Positions 50,001-61,205 are shown, counted from the stretch's first letter. The stretch is DNA of 64,000 bases from Tomocerus qinae (GCA_020055645.1 CM034546.1:126377875-126441874); one strand, 5' to 3'. A program made the numbers and translations. Notes: generated by a model not told the origin, from the sequence alone.

Positions 50001-53000
50001 ATGTCCACTATTTACTGGGAATACATTTTCGTATGTGTTACTACAAGTTCAGAGGATTAATTAAAATCTACTCACTTTTGTATAGTAAAAATTCATTATT
50101 GATTTAGAAAGATAACCTTGTAGCTAAACTGCTGTTAAAAGGAATTCCATCTTTAAGCCAATAGAATTTCGTTTTCACCGATCCAAATGCAGAACACACC
50201 AGCATCAAATTCTGTCCTAAAGGGACAGGACCGTTCGGCTGCCAAGACACTTTCTAGTTTACATTCATAAAACTAATTTCAATTTCAACCCAAAATTATG
50301 AATTTCATTTATTGCTTTCTTCTGGAGAATTTGGTGATGCGACAATAATTTCAACATTTTTTAACTTATACCTTAATTCTTAATTCTGGAAAAGCTGTGA
50401 GGTCATGAAAAGAGCTTTGTGCGTATCCTGGTAGAAGTTCACCTCCATTGTCTAGGAGTGTATTAAGAATATCAAAGTTTTCATCGAACATCGATTGTTT
50501 TCCAGCAAATTTGTAGGTAATGATGGAATTTGATCTAAAAGAATTTCAAAGGTTAAACAGAAACAGCTAAACTTACTTTTCATTTAAAAATATGCATTTA
50601 GATTTCGAGAAGTTACCTCATGGAAATAATTTCCACATTGTTTATGGATTTTCCCAAAGTATTTCTGAGTCGTCTCGTCAATTCCCTTTTCAGTGAATGA
50701 ATCTCATCAGGAATAACTGTCGAATTTTTTTCGTCCCAAGTTTCCAGAGTAGATGGGTTGTTGAGAGTCAAACTGCCATTGTAAATCACTTGCTCTACGA
50801 CACAACTAAATTCATTAACTTCTACCAAGGATCTTTGATTTATTTCTCACTTTCAATTTAATCAATACATTAAAAAATTATGCATTGATTAAGGTTTAAA
50901 ATTAATTTTGTAACTTACCTGAATGTATTCTTAAACTCTCTAGGATTACCTTGAAACTTTTTATCGGCATCTGTTGATTCTCGGTCATGATAACGAGAAT
51001 CACTCTTCGGTGGAGGCGAAGAGCAACCTGCAAAGCAGAAAATAACAAATTTGTCCACCATTTATAATTGGGTCAATAATTAAAAATTACCATTTCTTAA
51101 AGAATATAATTGCTATACAGGGTGTCCTCGAAACATATCTAACACAACTAATTTCCCATGTTTCGCGGATACCATGTACTAATAATAAAAAATAATTAAT
51201 AAAAGTTAATTCTTGGAAAACAATAGTTAAAGTTTGTTACCCCTGTTATTGTCTAAACATCTTGAATTTATAACTATAAACGGTAACCTACTGTTTATTG
51301 GTGGAGGATCTTTTGTTTCACATCTATCCCCTTTAAATCCTGTTCCAGAGCAATTACAATTGAAGAATATATCATCTATCATCCTGACAATTTAAATAGA
51401 TTTACAATAATGTAATTACTACTTAACTAGCTTTAAAATCAAGGAATAATTCAAAAGTAGTTTTCTAATAATTTAAACGTAGACATGATTTCTCACCTGC
51501 ATTTACCACCGTTTAAGCAGAAGTTGATATTTTGGGTTGGATCGCATTTATATCCAAATTCACAATTGGGTCCAAAGCGTCCTTCGAAGCATTCGCAATT
51601 AAATTCCCTATAGATTAAAAGTAGCTTTAATTCTTTTATAATAACAAAAGGCATCATATATACTGTTACAATTATCGCTAAGAGATATTTTTCAAATAAT
51701 AACCGCAGTGAAAATCGCTTCTGATTGGTCGATGCATTTTTGAAATTGACCAATCAGAGCACAGAATTCCATAGCAAAATTTTATATGATTTTCATAAAT
51801 CACTAGCGCCAATGCCAATCCACATAAAAATCAAATACAGTTATATTTTTGTCGTGATGTTTTTATACTTGCTTGCATTTTATATTTTTCATTCCTACAA
51901 TCGATTTGGCCAATCCATTCTACAATTGAGCAGCTTGATATCCATACAATCTTATTATCATCGTTACCTTTAGCAATAAAGCTGCAACGCCTATATATTT
52001 AAAAAAAATTAAAAGTATATATAAACCGGCTCCAGAAAAACCACAGCATCACTGTTTCATCATAAAACTTTTATAGAATCCGATAATCGCAACGGAATTG
52101 TCGTATTGTATATTACTAATTTGTATCATAATTATATTTGTAATGGTGCCTTAACAACACATGGTGCCTTAACAACACATGGTGCCTTAACAACACATGG
52201 TGCCTTAACAACACATGGTGCCTTAACAACACATGGTGCCTTAACAACACATGGTGCCTTAACAATACATGGTGCCTTAACAACACATGGTGCCTTAACA
52301 ACACATGGTGCCTTAACAATACATGGTGCCTTAACAACACATGGTGCCTTAACAACACATGGTGCCTTAACAATACATGGTGCCTTAACAATACATGGTG
52401 CCTTAACAACATATGGTGCCTTAACAACATATGGTGCCTTAACAACACAGGGTGCCTTAACAACATTTGGTGCCTTAACAACATATGGTGCCTTAACAAC
52501 ATATGGTGCCTTAACAACATATGGTGCCTTAACAACACAGGGTGCCTTAACAACACAGGGTGCCTTAACAACATATGGTGCCTTAACAATACATGGTGCC
52601 TTAACAATACATGGTGCCTTAACAACATATGGTGCCTTAACAACATATGGTGCCTTAACAACACATGGTGCCTTAACAACACATGGTGCCTTAACAATAC
52701 ATGGTGCCTTAACAACACATGGTGCCTTAACAACACATGGTGCCTTAACAACACATGGTGCCTTAACAATACATGGTGCCTTAACAATACATGGTGCCTT
52801 AACAATACATGGTGCCTTAACAATACATGGTGCCTTAACAATACATGGTGCCTTAACAACACATGGTGCCTTAACAATACATGGTGCCTTAACAATACAT
52901 GGTGCCTTAACAACATATGGTGCTTTAACAACACAGGGTGCCTTAACAACACAGGGTGCCTTAACAACATATGGTGCCTTAACAACACATGGTGCCTTAA

Positions 53001-55435
53001 CAACATATGGTGCCTTAACAACACATGGTGCCTTAAAGTAAATTCAATAAAGATTCATCGGAACTTATTCTAGAGGTTATATTTTAAAAATTTCACAATT
53101 TTGTCTTTGATTGGAAGACACACGGATCACAAAATGCAAATACAGAAATATGTATCAATTTCAAGTTTCAAACGATGATATAAATTTCAAAGTTTTCAAA
53201 AAGTATAACCTCTAGAGTAAGTTTTGAAGGCTTTTTTACACTTACTACATGGGTGTAGGATCAGTAATCTCAGATCCTGTAGGACTTTCCCAAAATGGTA
53301 CGAATTTTCGCGATGCCCATTCACCCTCTATGATAATTTTTGCTGGTTACCTAACAGCGTCCCTATTTGTGGCAAAAACAGTCTTTTGAAATCTGCACCA
53401 CTGCCTTAAACGGTGCAAAATTTGCTTTACAGAATCGAAAACTGACTCATTTTTTTGGGAATCTAACTTTTATTAAACCAATTCAAAATTCAAAACATCA
53501 ATGTAGATGGCCAAATTGAATTTTCCTGCACATGAAGTAATAGAAACCTTGAGCGCACTGAAAGCTGGAAATTTTTTTATACAGAATGCATGCATTGTTC
53601 CTGTAATGAAATTTTTTGTGCCTTGTAAGTCGTAGGAGACTATAGACTGCGCAGTGCATAATTGTGTACTGCCCTGCCACCAATAATTGTTCTGCTTTGG
53701 ACTTGTTGGAATTTGCCTCATTATGTGCGTTATTATGTGCTTGGCTGAGTTTTAGAATTACGGCAAATCAACACATGGAAGTACAAACATACAAACGGAA
53801 TTGTCACGTGACTGACTTTTGCCGTTTATCTAATAGTAGTGATTCCCAAGGGAAATATTTGTTTCAACACTGAACTTTAAACTACAGACTTGTGATAGGA
53901 TAGGAAAATACGGACTAACACTTTTAGCATAATCGCAAACTAATACACTGTACTCAACTCTATGATGCTTACTTGCTGAACAGAGCAACTGCGTGCATGT
54001 GTAACAATTGATTATTACTTAATTTATGCAATATATTTTCAATGATATCTTGTAATTGTAAATTTAAAAGTAAATCTAATTAATTAGTTTGTACTACTTC
54101 ACAGAGAGAGATGAATACGCAGTGTAGTAGTGATGATAATTTGATGCAAAATGTTATGATTATATGTTTGTCCAGGTCCAGACTGCTTAGTGAAGTAATA
54201 ATAAATTGTAACACATGCAAGCAGTTGCTCTGTTCAGCAAGTAAGCATCATAGAGTTGAGTACAGTGTATTAGTTTGCGATTATGCTAAAAGTGTTAGTC
54301 CGTATTTTCCTATCCTTTCACAAGTCTGTATAGTTTAAAGTTCAGTGTTGAAATAAATATTTCCCTTGGGAATGATTTATGAAAATCATATAAAATTATG
54401 CTATGGAATTCTGTGCTCTGATTGGTCAATTTCAAAAATGCATCGACCAATCAGAAGCGATTTTCACTGCGGTTATTATTAAAAAAATATCTCTTAGCGA
54501 TAATTGTAACAGTACACAGGAAACAAAAAAGGTATACTCTTTTTTTTAAAAAGGTAAAAAGTATTATTTTTATAAAAAAACAGCAGTCCTTTTTATCTTT
54601 CTACCTTTTTTACCTTATTTACATGTAAAGTGGAAGTAAATGGGGCATGCTGCTATATCAAAAAAGGCAAAAAAAGAATTGTTTTTAAAAAAGCTTGCTC
54701 CTGCCTTTTTTATAAAAAAGGCAAAAGACGTCCTTTTTGTTCCCTGATTATACAATCTTAAGAAAATGCAAAAAATAACTAAAAAAATTAAAGTGCTTAT
54801 GATCGAGCTTACTTAAATGCTTTGTCAATATAACAATTTCCTGCGTATGAGCATCGTTTGAACGTGCAGCTCTTGTTTGACTCCCAAGATTGGGATTGGG
54901 ATGTGTTAGCACAAAGTGAAACTACTTCATAAGTAATATTAAATCCATAGCGGTCCAGTAAGTTTCCAGTTCGCAAGTGGCCTTCGTTTGTAGAGTTGAT
55001 AACTAAATCTATTTCCAAAAAAGGTCTTTCGGAGATGATGACGACTGCCTTTGTCCAGTCGTTGAAATCTGCATTTCCATAATTAAAAACGTTTCTTCTG
55101 TTGTTTAGTTGAGAATATTCCAAATTTTGGCGATCGAAGTTTTCGTGGTGATAAAATATCAAGTAGCGAGTGTCCGTGAGATAAAGCTGGGTTAAATAAA
55201 TCCTGATTTGGAAAGGAGGAGTCCAACTCGATGCATTCAGTACCCATTTTCTGTCAAACGGAGTGGGAAATTCATTGGGAAAATTGGGTGTTTGTATAAT
55301 CCCGTGGTGAGTGTTGTTGTCTTCTGGGTCAATATCCAGAAACTCTACTTTGTCCCAAATATCCGATGCTCCTAAACTGATTGTCGAATGTTGCAGCAGG
55401 ATAATCACCGTTACTAAACTTTTGAAAAGCAGCAT
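47083..55435 (-). CDS. CUB-EGF2-SEA-Ig2-HormR-GAIN/GPS protein without 7TM (16 exons, 1012 aa)
   Basis: Exons: 55435-54813, 51607-51497, 51383-51292, 51027-50919, 50805-50617, 50534-50372, 50253-50117, 50040-49932, 49281-49183, 49138-48892, 48799-48537, 48435-48271, 48152-48058, 47947-47825, 47751-47488, 47332-47083. All phases agree. Order: signal peptide; CUB-like domain (TPNFPNEFP); two EGF-like units (CECFEGRFGPNC, CLNGGKCR with CNCSGTGFKGDRC); SEA-like region; two Ig-like domains (MLVCSAFGSV to DAGIYSCK; ILMCRDTS to ANYSCVS); Cys/Trp-rich HormR-like domain; GAIN domain ending in a GPS-like motif (SCATLRY, EMSCH, IQCHCSNFGVF). The SEA-Ig-HormR-GAIN order resembles adhesion GPCRs of the ADGRF type. 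However, the GPS lacks the NHLT cleavage stretch, and translation stops about 14 residues later with no membrane helix. A possible donor (TTC|GTAAAA) overlaps the stop, but no 7TM exon follows in the window. Most likely a secreted, uncleaved receptor-like protein. Confidence 0.8.
52143..53040. repeat. 18-bp minisatellite, about 50 units
   Basis: The unit is GGTGCCTTAACAACACAT. Units differ mainly at positions 13-18 (ACACAT, ATACAT, ACATAT, ACACAG, ACATTT). Because 18 is a multiple of three and no unit carries a stop, both strands appear open for about 300 codons (GALTTH on one, HHVLLR on the other). The array lies inside an intron, and no spacer or independent promoter is visible. I treat it as non-coding. 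Confidence 0.9.
53058..53225. mobile_element. small foldback element
   Basis: GAACTTATTCTAGAGGTTAT at the left and ATAACCTCTAGAGTAAGTTT at the right form about 23-bp inverted ends around about 120 bp of AT-rich sequence, directly after the minisatellite. Confidence 0.55.
53843..54372. mobile_element. 530-bp foldback element with 3-bp TSD (TGA)
   Basis: Ends are TTCCCAAGGGAAATATTTGT and ACAAATATTTCCCTTGGGAA-like (TTCAGTGTTGAAATAAATATT then TCCCTTGGGAA). The arms are about 160 bp and almost perfectly inverted. TGA flanks both sides (53840-53842, 54373-54375). The inverted copy at 51803-51787 reads TAGTGATTTATG without the insert and so acts as an empty site. No coding capacity. Confidence 0.8.
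54517..54746. mobile_element. CAGGGAAC hAT-type MITE, copy 6
   Basis: Left end CAGGAAACAAAAAAGG (one changed base) and right end TTTTGTTCCCTG. The flanks ACAGTACA and ATTATACA match at 5 of 8. It sits against the outer end of the 142-bp inverted repeat in intron 1 of the GAIN gene. Confidence 0.75.
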
Positions 55436-55807
55436 GTTACAAACAATGACCTAGAAATAACCAATTAAATATTAATTTTCTTTCTCATTCCAGACCACTT
55501 AAATGCGTCTCCTGCGAAGGTAAAGTTAAAAATGTAATGCAAAAAATTCCAGACAGCATAAATCCTGTTAAATTTTTAATGCTTACTAAAATTACTTAAG
55601 ATTTTCTTATTTTTCTTAGCTTTTTTAATTTTAAGTATGCTTATTCAGTTTTCGGTGTGTAAGCTAAACGATTTACAGTAAAATTTTGTGTGTATTGAAA
55701 TGTATAGTTAAAAATATATTAGGTTAATAATATATTGTGCTTTAGGAGCTTACCGATGACAGGTTACTGAACTAGTTTCAATTTAACTTAATCTGCACTT
55801 TTAAATA
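55436..55807 (-). promoter_or_regulatory. 5' UTR exons and promoter of the GAIN gene
   Basis: The coding exon is preceded by an acceptor TTTCTAG at 55451. A matching donor CATCG|GTAAGC lies at 55754. Just upstream is an arthropod-type initiator TCAGT (55766-55770), and about 30 bp before that a TATA-like TATTTAAAAG (55798-55807). This gives a tiny non-coding first exon of about 15 nt. Inferred from motifs only. Confidence 0.45.
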
Positions 55808-58038
55808 AGATCGGCAACAGTCTTTATAGTATCTTCTCCCAACCCAGGAATAACATTTGAATATAATGTATAAATGTTGTAACATTTTATGCAAAGTTGT
55901 TTGAGGTCTAGAATCTCGATCTCAACTACCCTACCAAACCAAGATAAAGTCAATGTAACAGTAAGTAATATCCCAGGCATGTTCTAGTGCAAATCAGGGT
56001 GTTTTACAGTAAATTAAGAAAGGGAATTACATGTATAATATTTCTCGATAACATTTTCTCCAGGCGACAAAAAATGCAAACATTAGATGGCAAAAGCAAA
56101 AGATCCATTGAATCTTATTTCCATGAAATGAAACATTATGATTGATTTTTCTACTTTTCACATCTTTTTTCTTAAAGTCGAGCAAATAAATATTGATCAT
56201 CGTGCCAATAACAAATAAATAAAAGCCAAATTTTCCAATCAATATAAATTTTTAAAACTTCCAGTTATTTCTTTGGTGTAGACAATTTTGCGGTAATCAT
56301 GATGATCCATCATAAATATTCTTAAAAATCGTTCTTACAAATTAATGTACTGCTGGCGCCAGAATGAACTTAATTTTTATTGACATTTTTGACTCCTAAA
56401 TACTTTGCAGTGCTAAAGAATGTCTTAACTTCAAGATTAATTCATTTGAAGATAGTTATTTAATGTATTTGATATCACACTTCATGGCGCTATGAGATGA
56501 CGCATGAGGGTAGCGTTAAGTAGGCATCTAAAGTAATTTAGCTTTTTATGACAAGTTAAATGTTGCTTGACATTTTATAGTGTGCAAATAATATATTATA
56601 TATTCATATGTAATGTAATGTACCAATTGTAACGTAATGCTTAACTTTTATTACGTTAAGTAAAACGACAGTCAAGAAACTTTGCAGAAGATCAAATACA
56701 TTTTGTCAGAGTGCAAATAAATTGCTACAAAGACCGACGTTTAAAAATACTTGTTTTGCTCCAGGTCACTAATGGTTAATAGTTTGCATCACAAGACTTA
56801 ATCATGCTGTAAACGTAAAAGTCTGACTTCATTTTTTTAAAGTTACAGGCTTTAATAAGCATATCCGTGTTTTGATTTAATTGCTAACTAAATTAAAGAT
56901 AGTAATTATTTTCCAGAAATTACTGGTCAAAATTTGTTGACTGCATTAAACGTTGCATAATAAACTTATTACGACTACGAGTGATAATTTTAAAAGTTGA
57001 TAATGTTTGAGAGGTCAATAATTGAAAGTGATCAGCATCATTAGAAATAAAAGATCCTCAAGCCAGAATATATTAACTTCAACAAATTTAAAGCAAAACA
57101 AATTAATTATATACTCTGATTTAATAATGCAAAACCAGAATTAACAACTACACGAACGAAGTACCCATCTTTTTCCTACTAATCTGAAACTCAGTACCAA
57201 AAACAGACATGATCTTAATTTAACTGTTGCACACATTAATCCTCTTCTATAATTACAATATAAACAAGGACGTATTTAGGGGGTGCTTAAGCACCCCCTA
57301 AATTCCCTAAAAACACAATATAAAGTGGTTTAAGACATAAGAAAAATCCGCTGACATGGTTAAGCACCACCTAACTTTGATTTTTGGATACGCCGTTGAA
57401 TATGCACCCAAGCCATCGATAATGTATTATTTAGAAACAGGTCAGAGACACCTAATTTCAGTACTTTATTTTTAGATCATCAATAAAAATTTAAACCAAT
57501 TTCGCTTTAATGAAAGTAAAAGGCAAGATTCCGCGGTATAGTAAAAGTTTAGAACCCGTTTATGAAAACTTTATAAAACAGTTTACAAATTATTTTGTAG
57601 CAATGTTAAAAACATGTAGCTCATTCAAAACAATTGGTCAATACACGAAAATTAACTAAATTGGGCACATAGAAGTACGTATAATATACGGATGAATAGT
57701 CATTAACAGGAGGTAATTAAATAGGGCAAATTTTTAGTCTTATTACTTTGTTCATCAAAGCATGGCGCTAAATTAATAATAAAATCGTTTGTTTATAATA
57801 TAGCCTTTAATCGTCAAATAATGTGTTATTTGTTATCACTAACAATTAGGTATTTAGCTAATGTATGGGAACAATAAAAACGCTTGAGACAGAAATAAAT
57901 GAATAATTGTTTATAACTGAAGATTTCCATGTGCCTCAAATCCAAGGATCCGGTCCGGTCAAATAAAATAATTTGTATACTTATTGACAAGGGGATGTCC
58001 CAATTGAAGTACAAATGACACCTCTTAAAGGTGAAAAG
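55808..58038. other. intergenic, no gene seen
   Basis: AT-rich sequence without exon motifs. A repeat near 57268-57400 starts GGACGTATTTAGGGGG and contains the palindrome GGGGGTGCTTAAGCACCCCC. Confidence 0.4.
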
Positions 58039-58576
58039 TTAATTTATATGACAGTTTGCTTGAATCATATAACACGTTGTATATGTGAGCGGTGAGCAGG
58101 GGCTCACTAACCCTTGACCCTTGACGAACTGATTGCGAAAAAAGAAGTCATATCTAAAAATAAATAAAATAATTTGCATTATGATGTTAAGTATAAAGCC
58201 AAATAGAAAAGTTCATACTTATAAAAATTTTGTTTTGATTATTATTATTAATTTTCAAATTAAGACCATCAGTACCTTTCCGGGCAAGTAATGACAATGC
58301 CGTTTTCAGTCCGGGAGGAGGATGGTCATAAGCTGGATTGGTGTGAGCTTCACGATTGAGTTGAAGAGTCTACTATACAATCTTATGTAATTTTTCACTT
58401 TTTTATTAATATTTATTGTACAAAAATTAAATTGAAATACGTCCACTAAGATATACTGAAAAAAACATTTACCTTCATGACGTTTCATAAAGACAGTCAT
58501 AGAGCTAAACGGTAGTTAAATTGGACTTGCAACCAACTGCAGAAAAACCACCTTCTTCTCTATTCCTGAACGGAGA

Positions 58577-58972
58577 CAAAACCAACTCCAGAAAAATCAC
58601 CTTCTTCAAGGAACCTTCCGGAAAAGACCGCACCAGCTCCAGAAAAATCACCTTCTTCAAGGAACCTTCCGGAAAAGCGGCACCAGCTCCAGAAAAATCA
58701 CCTTCTTCAAGGAACCTTCCGGAAAAGACGGCACCAGCTCCAGAAAAATCACCTTCTTCAAGGAACCTCCCGGAAAAGACGGCACCAGCTCCAGAAAAAT
58801 CACCTTCTTCAAGAAACCTTCCGGAAAAGACGGCACCAGCTCCAGAAAAATCACCTTCTTCAAGAAACCTTCCGGAAAAGACGGCACCAGCTCCAGAAAA
58901 ATCACCTTCTTCAAGGAACCTTCCGGAAAAGACGGCACCAGCTCCAGAAAAATCACCCTCTTCATCCTTCCT
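58577..58972. repeat. 51-bp minisatellite inside the PIWI exon, 8 units
   Basis: The unit begins CCAGCTCCAGAAAAATCACC; starts are at about 58579, 58631, 58681, 58732, 58783, 58834, 58885 and 58936. Read on the minus strand in the PIWI frame, each unit gives ELVPSFPEGSLKKVIFL. The unit starting at 58631 is one base short (AAAAGCGGC for AAAAGACGGC). Confidence 0.88.
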
Positions 58973-59535
58973 TGAAGGGAAGCAGCAGTTAAGAGTCTGA
59001 TGTTCTCCGCCAGTTCATCCTGAGTGGAGAAGAGCGAGATCGTACTGTTGAAGCAACGAGCCAAATAGGAGTTTGAGCAAATGCACAATAACGCACCAGC
59101 TACACTCCTATCTCTTCTACCCACACAATCCCTTATTTCCAGAATTTTGGCATAAAAAGCACTGCAAAGGAACTGAAAAAAACAAAAGGTCGAGTGAACT
59201 TTACAAAATTATGACCATATTTAGTTATAGATATCAAAAATTATTAAATGAAAAATAACCTCCTTAGTCAATTCTGCTGTGTGAATAAAGTTCTTGACAG
59301 CTGAATAAAGTTCAATTCTTGCATGTCCAAGAATGACAAAAATCATTTGAATTTTGTCCCTTCCCTGTACTTGATTCATGATTTTAACAATGGCCTTGGC
59401 CTTGATATACGACTGTGGGCGATTAGACGGAATTCCAACTCTGCAAAATTACATAATTTAATGCGGTGGAGGACAATGAATGAGGTGGAAATAAAAATGT
59501 AGGATTTTTCTCACCCGTCACCCACTCTTCAAGTA

Positions 59536-59790
59536 AGGTACAGTATACAATGCACTAATAATTTCCGGATACTTTGTACAATACCAGAATATTTTTTTTG
59601 GTTTACAACAAACCTAACCTAATTTCAATCAAGCATTTACATGAAAGTGCATTTTACAGTAAATAAGTTGTTTTAAATTAGGTTAGGTTCGTTATAAACC
59701 AAAATCTTGGTAACTAAAAATGCGTATATCCTTGAAATTTTTCTTATGCACAAATTACATAATAATAAAACCACATTGTATGCTGTACCT
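59536..59790. mobile_element. 255-bp Tc1/mariner-like MITE (TA TSD)
   Basis: Ends AGGTACAGTATACAATG and CATTGTATGCTGTACCT, flanked by TA on both sides (59534-59535, 59791-59792). A second inner inverted pair, AACAAACCTAACCTAATTT and AAATTAGGTTAGGTTCGTT, makes it nearly palindromic. Lies in an intron of the Argonaute-like pseudogene. Confidence 0.7.
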
Positions 59791-60141
59791 TAGTTGAGGA
59801 GTGAGTGACAAAAGGAGGAGTGAGTTATAGGACAAAAACTCTCTATCTAGTTCTTCATTTTTACTTCAATTCATTCTTCCACTTCCTAACTTCACTCCAC
59901 CTCCGTCCTCCAACTCGGCAACCACTGTCTTACTTTCACCCTTCCAGATTGTTGATGCGATAACCCAGAGGCTCACTAATGCGTACTTACGGTATAAGAT
60001 TGTCTATTCCTCTGTCCGAATGCGTGGGGACAATCATGCACCAAGTTCCCATAATAGTTGTGACATGGACAAGATTGTCTGAGCTACATACAGGTTAGAA
60101 ATCAAGTAATTATTACTTTAGATAATTACTAGTTTGCTAAA

Positions 60142-60351
60142 CAGGGAACAAAAAAGGTACTCCTTTTTTACAAAACGGTAAAAAGTACTACTTTTTCTAA
60201 AAAAGCAGTCCTTTTTACCTTTTTTACCTTATTTACATGTAAAGTGGAAGTAAATGGGGCAACTTGCTACAACAAAAAAGGACTGCTTTTTTAAAATCGT
60301 ACTCCTGCCTTTTTTATAAAAAAGGCAAAAAAAGTCATTTTTTGTTCCCTG
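60142..60351. mobile_element. CAGGGAAC hAT-type MITE, copy 7
   Basis: CAGGGAACAAAAAAGGTACT to ATTTTTTGTTCCCTG. The flanks TTGCTAAA and ATGCTAAG match at 6 of 8. Core TTTACATGTAAAGTGGAAG present. Lies between the first two exon blocks of the Argonaute-like pseudogene. Confidence 0.8.
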
Positions 60352-60883
60352 ATGCTAAGTTTAGTAAAAAGCCAAAATTTACATCGGAATACTATTGATC
60401 AGTCTATTCTTGTTCCCTGCCCCCTTCAAATCTCAACCTTTCACTTGGCTTAATTTTCACTGGACTTCACTTTCACTCGTCCAGAATTTGGTCCAAACCG
60501 TTATTGAATCGAACTCCGCATTTTGTCATGTCGGCTTGTATCTTTAAAATGTAATGTAAAGACAATTAATAATAACCGATGTTACCATTACAATCTTTTA
60601 TCATTGCATATAATTAAAAGTTTAACAATAAATAAACAAAAACAAGTTTGAAATCACTAATGATGAATGAGTCACAGTTTACCTGTTATTAGCTACTCCA
60701 AATTATTTCCATGAAATTCATTAAAATCGTCGCACGTTGGTCGGGAACCATATACAGATGTTGTTGAGACAGACATATCCCTCAGTCTATCATTAACTGG
60801 AAATTCTGGTCTTCGCCTAATCTAGTTATATAGCACAGTTCAGGAACGAGAAGATTTTGGTCTCCTATTGAGACTCCAACGTT

Positions 60884-61205
60884 TACCTTGACGAACGGAT
60901 TGAGGCACAAAAGTTTTCCTTGACGAACGGATTGAGACACCAAAGTTTTCCTTGACGAGCAGATTGAGACACCAACGTTTACCTTGACGAACGCATTAAG
61001 ACACCAAAGTTTTCCTTGACGAACGGATTGAGACACCAAAGTTTTCCTTGACGAGCAGATTGAGACACCCAAGTTTTCCTTGACGAACGCATTGAGACAC
61101 CAAAGTATTCCTTGACGAGCGGATTGAGACACCAAAGTTTTCCTTGACGAGCGGATTAAGACACCAAAGGGTTCACTAATCCTTGACGAACGGATTACGG
61201 TAAAA
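60884..61205. repeat. 32-bp minisatellite, about 10 units with a 3-unit higher order
   Basis: The unit is TTGACGAACGGATTGAGACA plus CCAAAGTTTTCC. The bases after GACGA follow ACGG, GCAG, ACGC, ACGG, GCAG, ACGC, GCGG, so a 96-bp trimer has itself been duplicated. No spacers. The array grows out of the last exon block of the second Argonaute-like fragment. Confidence 0.88.

Larger units (their letters stand above)
51661..54514. mobile_element. 2.85-kb unit bounded by 142-bp inverted repeats (intron 1 of GAIN gene)
   Basis: Bases 51661-51802 and 54373-54514 are inverted copies with only a few mismatches: TACTGTTACAATTATCGC at the left and GCGATAATTGTAACAGTA at the right. The element is wholly inside intron 1. 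It contains an 18-bp minisatellite, a smaller inverted pair and a foldback element. No clear target duplication, partly because a MITE inserted 3 bp outside the right end. No transposase frame. Confidence 0.65.
58039..60541 (-). pseudogene. degenerate Argonaute/PIWI-like gene (MID-PIWI part)
   Basis: Exon-like blocks: 60541-60477, 60083-59991, 59440-59260, 59172 to about 58515, 58504-58473, 58347-58276, 58153-58039. The first four join in phase. IQMIFVILGHARIELYSAVK corresponds to the Argonaute MID/PIWI start (ILPGK...YAEVKR). RSVAGALLCICSN...ARC, then STQDELAENIRLL, corresponds to PSIAAVVxSxD...RY...QxxxEII. FPEGSLKKVIFLEL corresponds to the YRDGVSEG...EL block, MTVFMKRHE to ITFIVVQKRHH, and YDFFFRNQ to FDFYLxSH. 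The slicing residues are poorly kept (no YRDG, KRHE instead of KRHH, no GADVTHP). The frame is lost by a 1-nt deletion inside a 51-bp repeat array (stop at 58657) and an extra base at about 58298. A fast-evolving gene with other exons cannot be excluded. N-terminal PAZ exons were not found. Confidence 0.68.

Noticed and set aside
52106-53041. Long open frames of GALTTH (+) or HHVLLR (-) repeats
   Set aside because: Both follow from an 18-bp array without stops inside an intron. No signal, promoter or splice context supports a gene.
58521-59000. Plus-strand ORF of APAPEKSPSSRNLPEKT repeats
   Set aside because: It is the antisense of the 51-bp array. The minus strand has the PIWI context and an acceptor in frame.
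60884-61205. CRISPR-like array
   Set aside because: The 32-bp units are contiguous, with no unique spacers, and the context is eukaryotic. The 18-bp and 51-bp arrays are also spacer-free.
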